A stretch of DNA of 5,053 nt. It comes from Pseudomonadota bacterium (lineage in GTDB: Bacteria; Pseudomonadota; Alphaproteobacteria; Rhizobiales; Xanthobacteraceae). A program made the position numbers and the translations under genes. Under the pieces are notes generated by a model that made no database searches, was not told the origin of the DNA, and was given only the letters and a program-made list of their open reading frames with translations. Each line of letters begins with the position of its first letter. The first letter of the stretch is position 1. The DNA lies in the NCBI GenBank assembly GCA_023388935.1, contig JAEWFG010000154.1, positions 1-5,053 on the forward strand. The letters are read 5' to 3'. Positions 1 to 5,053 of the stretch are shown one piece after another.

Positions 1-27
1 CCATAACTCCCGCCTCTGGAATACTGG

Positions 28-50
28 GTCGCCCGGTCAAGCCGGGCGAC
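28..50. repeat. Short GC-rich palindrome, REP-like unit
   Basis: A perfect 9-bp inverted repeat (GTCGCCCGG at 28-36, CCGGGCGAC at 42-50) encloses a 5-base loop. The flanks (ACTGGGTC before, GACG after) match, from memory, a palindromic intergenic unit scattered through Bradyrhizobium and Rhodopseudomonas genomes. It could fold as a hairpin in RNA from either strand and might serve as a terminator or mRNA-stabilising end for a gene left of the window, but no T-tract follows. The rest of 1-92 shows no gene and no clear promoter. The hairpin is directly visible; dispersed-repeat status is recalled, not tested. Confidence 0.6.
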
Positions 51-92
51 GACGGCTCCCTTGTCGCCCCCAGAATCTGCTAACACCTCCCC

Positions 93-1457
93 ATGACCGC
101 TCCCGACGCGACCTCCCCCGCCGGCACTGACGCCCCCGCGACCTCCTGGCGCGACAGCCTTGCCGTCTACCTGCAGCCGCGGGTGCTGATCGTGCTGTTT
201 CTCGGCTTCTCGTCCGGCCTGCCGCTGGCGCTGTCGGGCTCGACGCTGCTGGTCTGGATGCGTGAATCCGGCGTCGATCTCGGGACCATCGGGCTGTTCG
301 CGCTCGTCGGCACGCCCTACACGCTGAAATTCTTGTGGGCGCCGCTGGTGGATGCGCTGCATGTGCCGCTGTTCACGCGCGCCTTCGGCCGCCGGCGCGG
401 CTGGCTGGTGTTCTCGCAACTGCTGCTGATCGTCGCGATCCTGCTGCTGGCGCTGACCGATCCCGCACGCTCGCCGTTCTACGTCGCACTCGGTGCGCTC
501 CTTGTCGCGACGACATCGTCGACGCAGGACATCGTGGTCGATGCCTTCCGTGTCGAGAGCCTGCCCGCGAGCGAGCAGGCCGCCGGCATGGCGGCTTACG
601 TCGCGGCCTACCGCATCGGCATGCTGGTCTCGACCGCGGGCGCGCTGTTCATCGTCTCGGGTTTCGAGAGCACCGGCATTCCGCGGACATCCGCCTGGAT
701 GTGGGGCTATGTGGTGATGGCGGCGATGGTGCTGATCGGGACGATCACGGCACTGGCCGCGACCGAGCCCGAGCAATCGGTGCGGACCGAAGCGGCGACA
801 CAAACCGAGACGGCATTCCGGCGCGTACTGCACGCGGCGATCGGCGCCTTCTCGGAGTTCCTGTCGCGGAAGGACGCGCTCGCCGCGCTCGCCTTCGTCG
901 TGCTGTTCAAATTCACCGACGCGTTCTCCGGCACCATGACCGCGCCGTTCGTGATCGACCTCGGCTTTTCCCGCAATGACTATGCTGCGATCGTGAAGGG
1001 CGTCGGCCTTGCCGCGACGCTGATCGGCGGCTTCGCCGGCGGCTTCGTCGCGCGGCGCTATTCGCTGGCTACATCCCTGTGGATCGGCGGCGTGGTGCAG
1101 GCGGTCGCGAACCTCTCCTTCTCGTGGCTTGCTTTCGTCGGCACCAGCCAATGGGCGCTCGCCTTCGCCATCACCTGCGAGAACTTCACCAGCGCCATCG
1201 GCACCGTGATCTTCGTCGCCTACCTCTCCGCACTGTGCCAGAATCCGCTGCACACGGCGACGCAATATGCGCTGCTCACTGCGTTCGCCGCCGTGGGGCG
1301 CACCTATCTCTCCTCCGTGGCAGGCTATGTCGCCAAGGCGACCGGATGGCCGCTGTTCTTCGTGATCTGCATGCTGGTGGCGATCCCGAGCCTGATGCTG
1401 CTGACCTGGCTGCAGAAGCGCGGGCATTTCGACACGCTGGGGCCGGTGCGGGTGTAA
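93..1457 (+). CDS. ampG: AmpG-family MFS permease (probable anhydro-muropeptide importer)
   Basis: This 454-residue inner-membrane protein of the major facilitator superfamily probably imports GlcNAc-anhydroMurNAc (peptides) from periplasm to cytoplasm for peptidoglycan recycling. It aligns by eye with E. coli AmpG along most of its length: LGFSSGLPLAL (37-47), LKFLWAPLVD (78-87), the loop motif FGRRRGW (98-104), TQDIVVDAF (144-152), FKFTDAF (272-278), and ATQYALLTAFAAVGRTY (389-405). About twelve membrane segments are visible, six on each side of a polar loop near 224-262. E. coli AmpG (about 491 residues) carries two further C-terminal helices that are absent here. The N-terminus has about 28 residues of Ala/Pro/Thr-rich cytosolic leader. 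ATG 93 is the first start after an in-frame TAA at 81-83, but the C-rich stretch before it has no Shine-Dalgarno. The gene stands alone and converges with the minus-strand operon. Family membership is secure; the exact substrate is inferred and a paralogue with another substrate is possible. Confidence 0.85.
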   Translation: MTAPDATSPAGTDAPATSWRDSLAVYLQPRVLIVLFLGFSSGLPLALSGSTLLVWMRESGVDLGTIGLFALVGTPYTLKFLWAPLVDALHVPLFTRAFGRRRGWLVFSQLLLIVAILLLALTDPARSPFYVALGALLVATTSSTQDIVVDAFRVESLPASEQAAGMAAYVAAYRIGMLVSTAGALFIVSGFESTGIPRTSAWMWGYVVMAAMVLIGTITALAATEPEQSVRTEAATQTETAFRRVLHAAIGAFSEFLSRKDALAALAFVVLFKFTDAFSGTMTAPFVIDLGFSRNDYAAIVKGVGLAATLIGGFAGGFVARRYSLATSLWIGGVVQAVANLSFSWLAFVGTSQWALAFAITCENFTSAIGTVIFVAYLSALCQNPLHTATQYALLTAFAAVGRTYLSSVAGYVAKATGWPLFFVICMLVAIPSLMLLTWLQKRGHFDTLGPVRV

Positions 1458-1476
1458 GGCTGACGCTCTCACTTTC

Positions 1477-1561
1477 GTCATTGCGAGCGAAGCGAAGCAA
1501 TCCAGACTGCCGCCGTGGAAACAATCTGGATTGCTTCGTCGCAAGAGCTGCTCGCAATGAC
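1477..1561. repeat. Imperfect inverted repeat (dispersed palindromic element) between convergent genes
   Basis: Outer arms of 12 bp match perfectly (GTCATTGCGAGC at 1477-1488, GCTCGCAATGAC at 1550-1561). Inner arms of 14 bp also match perfectly (CGAAGCAATCCAGA at 1493-1506, TCTGGATTGCTTCG at 1525-1538). The inner loop is 18 bases and the gaps between arm pairs are unequal (4 and 11 bases), so the folded form is a long hairpin with a lopsided internal loop. The motif starting GTCATTGCGAGCGAAGCGAAGC is, from memory, a very abundant intergenic repeat in Bradyrhizobium, with look-alikes in unrelated phyla. It sits 20 bases past the permease stop codon and 26 bases past the stop of the opposing gene, so it may end or stabilise both transcripts. 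There is no U-tract, no transposase and no clear target-site duplication. Confidence 0.85.
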
Positions 1562-1587
1562 AGCGCAGGACGCGGCGAGATGCCGAT

Positions 1588-2031
1588 TCAGCCCTGCTGC
1601 TTTCTGATCAGGCTCCACTTCGTGATCACGGCCTCGCTCATCTGGCCGGGATCGGTGGCGCAGGCGACTTCGTCGACCTTGACCGAGATCTCCTTGCCAA
1701 CGAACGATTTCAGCTGCGTCGCCTGCGCGTCGCTGGAGGTGACGAGCTGGAAGGTCTCGGGGCCGGTCTCGAGGTTGCACAGCCCGTTCGGCGGCGGCAG
1801 GCGGCGCGGCTCGGAGGTGATCTGGTAGGTCGCAATCCTCTTGCCGGCGTTCTTGACGTCGCGCACTTTCATTGCGTTCAATTCGCCCGAGAGCACGTCG
1901 CCGGTGTTGATCGGCTTGCCGGGCTTCGACGGCGGCGGTGCCTCGTCGTCCTGTTGCGCGGAGATGGCGGGGGTCACCACCGCCATCATCACCGCGACCA
2001 AAGCCAATCGTTTGGCGAATCGTTTCGTCAT
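1588..2031 (-). CDS. Probable exported protein of unknown function
   Basis: I do not recognise a family for this 147-residue protein. The N-terminus has a typical Sec signal: basic MTKRFAKR, a hydrophobic core at about 9-22, and a likely cut after AISA (22-25). A short acidic and proline-rich stretch (28-40) follows, then a small domain from about 41 to 147. Two cysteines remain in the mature part, Cys85 and Cys124, which could form a disulfide in the periplasm. There is no lipobox and no second membrane helix. The ATG is preceded by GGAA (2040-2043 on the plus strand, read as its complement) with 8 bases of spacing, which supports this start. It begins 30 bases after the recR stop with no terminator between them, so it is probably the last gene of the dnaX operon. 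It is likely a real gene: codon pattern, signal peptide and RBS all agree. Function is unknown. Confidence 0.8.
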   Translation of the reverse strand: MTKRFAKRLALVAVMMAVVTPAISAQQDDEAPPPSKPGKPINTGDVLSGELNAMKVRDVKNAGKRIATYQITSEPRRLPPPNGLCNLETGPETFQLVTSSDAQATQLKSFVGKEISVKVDEVACATDPGQMSEAVITKWSLIRKQQG

Positions 2032-2061
2032 GTCGTCAGTTCCGTAACGTCTGTAGGATTG

Positions 2062-2664
2062 CTAGAACAGGGTGCGCTGCCGCATCGCGGCCGATAGCGT
2101 ACCTTCATCGAGATAATCAAGCTCGCCGCCGACCGGCACGCCGTGGGCGAGCCGCGTCACCTTCACATTGGCGTCCTGAAGCAGGTCGGTGATGTAATGC
2201 GCCGTGGTCTGGCCGTCCACCGTAGCATTCAGCGCAAGGATGATTTCATGCACCTGCGCATCATGCGCGCGCGCCACCAGCGCATCGATGGTGAGATCCT
2301 GCGGGCCGACACCGTCGAGCGGCGACAATGTCGCGCCGAGCACGTGATAGCGGCCCTGTGTCGCATTGGCCCGCTCCAGCGCCCAAAGGTCGGCGACATC
2401 AGCGACGACGACGATGATGGAGGGATCGCGCTTCGGATCGGTGCAGACCGTGCAGGGATTTTGCGTGTCGATGTTGCCGCAAGTCTTGCAGACCTGGACC
2501 TTGTCGAGCGCAACCTGCAAGGCGCCCGACAGCGGCATCATCAGCGCTTCGCGCTTCTTGATCAGATGCAGCGCCGCGCGCCGCGCGGAGCGCGGACCGA
2601 GGCCCGGCAGCCGTGCGAGAAGCTGGACCAGCCGCTCGATTTCAGGACCTGCGACCGCGCCCAT
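2062..2664 (-). CDS. recR: Recombination mediator protein RecR
   Basis: RecR acts in the cytoplasm with RecO, and with RecF where present, to load RecA on SSB-coated single-stranded DNA during gap repair. The protein is 200 residues, the usual family length. An N-terminal helix-hairpin-helix region (about 8-34, with LPGLGPRSA) is followed by a four-cysteine zinc finger at Cys59, Cys62, Cys71 and Cys74. A Toprim domain runs from about 82 to 170 (IIVVVADVADLWALE, then SPLDGVGP), and the C-terminus carries the conserved GVPVGGELDYLDEGTL. The ATG at 2664 puts the start at MGAVAGPEIERL, as in homologues; the frame stays open upstream to 2763 but that part overlaps ybaB and has unrelated Arg-rich content. 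Only one base separates the ybaB stop (TAA) from this ATG and no good Shine-Dalgarno is seen, so translation is probably coupled to ybaB. Confidence 0.97.
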   Translation of the reverse strand: MGAVAGPEIERLVQLLARLPGLGPRSARRAALHLIKKREALMMPLSGALQVALDKVQVCKTCGNIDTQNPCTVCTDPKRDPSIIVVVADVADLWALERANATQGRYHVLGATLSPLDGVGPQDLTIDALVARAHDAQVHEIILALNATVDGQTTAHYITDLLQDANVKVTRLAHGVPVGGELDYLDEGTLSAAMRQRTLF

Positions 2665-2665
2665 G

Positions 2666-2986
2666 TTACTGGCCGAACAACCCCGGTGGCAGGCCGAGCC
2701 CGCCGGTGAGCGACTGCATCTTCTCCTGCATCGCCGCCTCGGCCTTGCGGCGGGCCTCGCCAAAGGCAGTGACGAGCAGGTCTTCCAGCACTTCGCGCTC
2801 TTCCGGCTTCATCAGCGAGGGGTCGATCTTGACGCCCTTGACGTCCATCTTCGCGGTCATGCGCACGGCGACGAGACCGCCGCCGGAAATGCCTTCGACC
2901 TCGACATTGCCGAGCTCGTCCTGCATCGCCTGCATCTTGGATTGCAGCTGCGCCGCCTGCTTCATCATGCCGAGAAAATCAGCCAT
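2666..2986 (-). CDS. ybaB: YbaB/EbfC-family nucleoid-associated DNA-binding protein
   Basis: This small cytoplasmic protein of 106 residues (E. coli YbaB is about 109) binds DNA as a dimer and is classed as a nucleoid-associated protein. Family features are visible: an N-terminal helix with MMKQAAQLQSKMQAMQDEL (7-25), a beta region with GGGLVAVRMTAKMDVKGVKIDP (35-56), and a C-terminal helix rich in Ala, Glu and Lys (about 62-92). A Gly/Pro-rich tail follows (95-106). AAGGA lies 9 bases before the ATG (plus-strand positions 2996-3000), a good ribosome binding site that fixes this start. It sits 26 bases after dnaX and one base before recR, the classic dnaX-ybaB-recR arrangement, which points to a role near replication or repair. 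Direct evidence for such a role is limited in the family. Confidence 0.96.
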   Translation of the reverse strand: MADFLGMMKQAAQLQSKMQAMQDELGNVEVEGISGGGLVAVRMTAKMDVKGVKIDPSLMKPEEREVLEDLLVTAFGEARRKAEAAMQEKMQSLTGGLGLPPGLFGQ

Positions 2987-3012
2987 CGGTGCTCGTCCTT
3001 GGAAAGATAGGC

Positions 3013-4875
3013 TCAGAGATCGTCGCCGTCGGAACCGTCGGGCGGATCGTCACTGCCATAGTCAGCGTTAATATTGGATTCCGGCGTCTCGGGGGCAAGC
3101 CTGCGGACCTCGACGACCTTCGCACCCGGAAAGCGCGACAGTACCTCCTGCACGCGCGGATCGGCCTCGGCAGTGCGCGCATGCTCCTGTTTGGCGGCCT
3201 GGTTCACCGAGCGCAACGTCGCCTGGCCCTGCTCGTTGGAGACGATCACGGTCCAGCGGCGGCCTGTCCACAGCTCGAATTTGCGCGCGAGCTCGGAGAT
3301 CATGGTCTTGGACGCGTTCGGCTCGAGCGCGACCTCGAGCCGGCCTTCCTCGAAACGGACGAGGCGCATGTCGCCTTCGAGCGCGCCCTTGGTCATGAGG
3401 TCGCGCTTCTGCCCGGCGAGCGCGACGAGCTGGGTGAAGCTTGTGATGCGCAGCACGGGCGCGGCGCCTTGCGGGTCGGCTGCGGGCGAAGGCGCGGCCA
3501 TCTGCGGCCGGGCGCCGCCGCCGAACGAAGACGGCGATGATGTCGGCATGCGAACTGGCGCAGCAGAAGTGACCGGTGCGGCGGAGGCAACAGGCGCGGC
3601 CGGCGCACTGCGCCCGGCACTGCCGCCGCTCGCGAGCGGCGAGCCGCCGCCGTTCTGCTCCAGCATTTTGATGGCTTCGTCCGGTGTCGGCAGGTCCGCG
3701 ACATAGGCGATGCGCACCAACACCATCTCGGCGGCAGCGGCCGGCCGGGTCGCAGCCTGCACCTCGGTGATGCCCTTGAGCAGCATCTGCCACATCCGCG
3801 ACAGCACGCGCATCGAGATCTTCGAGGCGAAATCGCGTGCGCGCACCCGCTCGGTCTCGCCATAGGCGACGTTGTCGGCGGTGGCCGGAACGATCTTCAC
3901 GCGAGTGACGAAATTGACGAACTCTGCGAGATCCGAGAGCACGACGATGGGATCGGCACCGACATCGTACTGGTCGCGGAACTCCTTGAAGGCGGCGGCG
4001 ATGTCGCCGCGCACCAGCGAATCGAAGAGGTCGATGACGCGGGTGCGGTCGGCGAGCCCCAGCATCTGCCTGACCGCATCGGCCTTCACCTGCCCTTCCG
4101 CATGCGCGATCGCCTGGTCGAGCAGGGACAGCGAGTCGCGCACGGAACCTTCGGCCGCGCGCGCGATGATGCCGAGCGCCTCGGGCTCGATCTCGACGTT
4201 CTCCTTCGCCGCGATGTTGGCGAGGTGCTTCATCAGCACGTCGGCCTCGACGCGGCGCAGGTCGAAACGCTGGCAGCGCGACAGCACCGTCACTGGAACC
4301 TTGCGAATCTCGGTGGTCGCGAACACGAATTTGGCGTGCTCCGGCGGTTCCTCCAACGTCTTCAGGAAGGCGTTGAAGGCCGCGGTCGACAGCATGTGGA
4401 CTTCGTCGATGATGTAGACCTTGTAGCGGGCGCTGGCCGGTGCATAGCGCACGCTGTCATTGATCTGGCGAACGTCGTCGACGCCGGTATGCGAGGCGGC
4501 GTCCATCTCCAGCACGTCCATGTGCCGGCTTTCCATGATCGCCTGGCAATGCACGCCCAGCGTCGGCATGTGGATGGTCGGGCCCTTCACCGAGCCGTCC
4601 GGCATCTCGTAGTTGAGCGCGCGCGCCAGAATACGCGCGGTGGTGGTCTTGCCGACACCACGGACGCCGGTGAGGATCCAGGCCTGCGGGATGCGCCCGG
4701 TTTCGAACGCGTTGGAGACAGTGCGGACCACGGCCTCCTGGCCGATCAGGTCGTCGAAATTGGAGGGGCGGTATTTGCGCGCCAGCACCCGGTAGGGCGT
4801 GCCCGGCTGGGCGCCGAGGGCAAAGCCAGCCTGGCTGGCGCTGTCGGAAGTGGGAGGGGCGCCAGCGTCGGTCAT
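3013..4875 (-). CDS. dnaX: DNA polymerase III subunit tau (clamp loader ATPase DnaX)
   Basis: DnaX is the AAA+ motor of the clamp loader, which opens and loads the sliding clamp and, as tau, ties the polymerase to the helicase. The 620-residue protein shows LARKYRP (31-37), Walker A GVRGVGKTT (70-78), Walker B IIDEVH (155-160), sensor 1 ATTE (186-189), the arginine-finger SRC (199-201) and a sensor-2 region with GSVRDSLSLLDQ (243-254). The clamp-loader collar helices run to about 395, then a Gly/Ala/Pro/Ser-rich linker (408-475), then the tau-specific C-terminal domain (476-about 595) and an acidic tail (606-620). Three of the four zinc cysteines of E. coli DnaX are missing (only Cys110 remains) and the region is lengthened. 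No A-rich slippery heptamer exists for a frameshifted gamma form. The N-terminus carries about 27 extra residues. The ATG at 4875 has only a weak GGA 7 bases upstream. ybaB follows after 26 bases. Identity is certain. Confidence 0.98.
   Translation of the reverse strand: MTDAGAPPTSDSASQAGFALGAQPGTPYRVLARKYRPSNFDDLIGQEAVVRTVSNAFETGRIPQAWILTGVRGVGKTTTARILARALNYEMPDGSVKGPTIHMPTLGVHCQAIMESRHMDVLEMDAASHTGVDDVRQINDSVRYAPASARYKVYIIDEVHMLSTAAFNAFLKTLEEPPEHAKFVFATTEIRKVPVTVLSRCQRFDLRRVEADVLMKHLANIAAKENVEIEPEALGIIARAAEGSVRDSLSLLDQAIAHAEGQVKADAVRQMLGLADRTRVIDLFDSLVRGDIAAAFKEFRDQYDVGADPIVVLSDLAEFVNFVTRVKIVPATADNVAYGETERVRARDFASKISMRVLSRMWQMLLKGITEVQAATRPAAAAEMVLVRIAYVADLPTPDEAIKMLEQNGGGSPLASGGSAGRSAPAAPVASAAPVTSAAPVRMPTSSPSSFGGGARPQMAAPSPAADPQGAAPVLRITSFTQLVALAGQKRDLMTKGALEGDMRLVRFEEGRLEVALEPNASKTMISELARKFELWTGRRWTVIVSNEQGQATLRSVNQAAKQEHARTAEADPRVQEVLSRFPGAKVVEVRRLAPETPESNINADYGSDDPPDGSDGDDL
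3547..3600 (-). repeat. Three tandem 18-base units in the dnaX linker
   Basis: DnaX residues 426-443 read as three six-residue units: AAPVAS, AAPVTS, AAPVRM. Codon use differs between units, so the DNA copies have diverged while the peptide pattern has been kept. The repeat lies in the flexible linker joining the clamp-loader core to the tau-specific domain. It probably reflects slippage-type growth of a disordered linker rather than a folded element. Confidence 0.6.
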
Positions 4876-4925
4876 CGGTCGATCCGCAATGAAGTCTCTC
4901 TCGGCCGGCTTTTGCGGAAAGGAGC

Positions 4926-4950
4926 GCGCCGGCGGGAAGCCTGCCGGCGC
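4926..4950 (-). terminator. Hairpin after the SRP RNA gene, probable terminator or attenuator
   Basis: A perfect 8-bp arm pair (GCGCCGGC at 4926-4933, GCCGGCGC at 4943-4950) can be extended by two more pairs inside a one-base mismatch. Read on the minus strand, the stem is followed by GCTCC and then only three Ts, so it is a weak intrinsic terminator by E. coli standards. It lies about 25 bases past the presumed SRP RNA 3' end and 50 bases before the dnaX start. It could end the ffs transcript while letting some polymerase read into dnaX. No convincing separate dnaX promoter is visible between 4876 and 4970. Confidence 0.55.
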
Positions 4951-4974
4951 AATTCGCTCGAAAACAGGTAGGAG

Positions 4975-5053
4975 ACTGACGAGCGACCCGATCCGGACCT
5001 CGTTAGGGCTGCTTCCTTCCGGACCTGACCCGGTTGGCGAGTGGCTCGTCCAC
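4975..5053 (-). ncRNA. ffs: Bacterial small SRP RNA (4.5S type), 5' end outside the window
   Basis: The minus strand carries the universally conserved domain IV core: CAGGTCCGGAAGGAAGCAGC, with its GGAA tetraloop and the symmetric internal loop that binds the Ffh M domain. Outside it, CTCG pairs with CGAG, and GACGAGC (complement of 5044-5050) pairs with GCTCGTC (complement of 4978-4984), closing the long rod-like hairpin expected for this RNA. The RNA joins Ffh to form the signal recognition particle that directs membrane and some exported proteins to the translocon. About 76 bases from the closing helix inward are present. The family is usually near 95-110 bases, so some 5' sequence lies beyond 5053. 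The 3' end near 4975 is estimated from pairing, not from a mapped end. Position just upstream of dnaX is common in alphaproteobacteria. Confidence 0.95.

Noticed and set aside
1477..1561. CRISPR repeat or insertion sequence at the inverted repeat
   Set aside because: There is only one palindromic unit, no regularly spaced repeats, no transposase and no obvious target duplication.
1079..1828. Plus-strand open frame through the permease end, the inverted repeat and the exported-protein gene
   Set aside because: It is out of frame with the permease and crosses three unrelated elements. Its middle (SLRAKRSNP...LDCFVA) is the translation of the palindromic repeat, a peptide often mis-annotated as a small hypothetical protein.
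2665..2763. N-terminal extension of RecR by 33 residues
   Set aside because: The extension is Arg/Pro-rich, overlaps ybaB entirely and lacks homology; MGAVAGPEIERL fits the normal RecR start and length of 200.
2143..3071. Several plus-strand open frames across recR, ybaB and the end of dnaX
   Set aside because: They mirror the minus-strand codons of well-supported genes and show no domain or ribosome binding site of their own.
3663..3672. Possible slippery site at the AAAA run in dnaX
   Set aside because: Four As in the codons ATC AAA ATG do not make a slippery heptamer, and no stable stem follows at the right distance that I can see.
4102..4971. Long open frame on the plus strand opposite the 5' half of dnaX (289 residues)
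   Set aside because: It is antisense to a certain gene, rich in Arg, His, Gly and Val as expected from the complement of GC-biased codons, has no family resemblance, and runs into the ffs-dnaX spacer.
1..5053. Defence island, phage, toxin-antitoxin or other accessory system
   Set aside because: All genes but one are conserved housekeeping functions in a well-known order with uniform GC-rich composition, and no integrase, tRNA or att-like direct repeats are visible.

Overview
The window is GC-rich chromosomal DNA from an alphaproteobacterium, most likely Bradyrhizobium or a close relative in the Nitrobacteraceae. Three things point there: the DnaX, RecR and YbaB sequences look like the Bradyrhizobium proteins as I remember them, the order ffs-dnaX-ybaB-recR is typical, and two intergenic palindromes resemble repeats common in these genomes. 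The assignment rests on memory and inspection, not on a database search.

Layout. Positions 1-92 hold no gene but contain a strong 9-bp-stem palindrome (28-50). A plus-strand gene (93-1457) encodes a 12-helix MFS permease of the AmpG muropeptide-transporter family. Positions 1458-1587 lie between convergent genes and are mostly filled by an imperfect inverted repeat of about 85 bp (1477-1561). Everything to the right is on the minus strand. Read in the direction of transcription it is: the 3' part of the SRP RNA gene ffs (about 4975 to beyond 5053), a terminator-like hairpin (4926-4950), dnaX (4875-3013), ybaB/ebfC (2986-2666), recR (2664-2062) and a small gene for a probable exported protein of unknown function (2031-1588).

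How the genes work together. dnaX, ybaB, recR and the small gene are separated by 26, 1 and 30 bases and probably form one operon. DnaX is the tau subunit that builds the replicative clamp loader. YbaB/EbfC is a small nucleoid-associated DNA-binding protein. RecR works with RecO (and RecF) to load RecA on gapped DNA. The small last gene encodes a signal-peptide protein with no obvious link to replication or repair. The AmpG-like permease belongs to a separate transcription unit and probably imports anhydro-muropeptides for cell-wall recycling.

This is mostly ordinary housekeeping DNA and I see no evidence of a new multi-gene system. The points most worth a second look are the degenerate zinc site in DnaX, the lack of a dnaX frameshift signal, the exported protein in a recombination operon, the dispersed palindromic repeat, and an AmpG homologue without the extra C-terminal helices of the E. 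coli protein.
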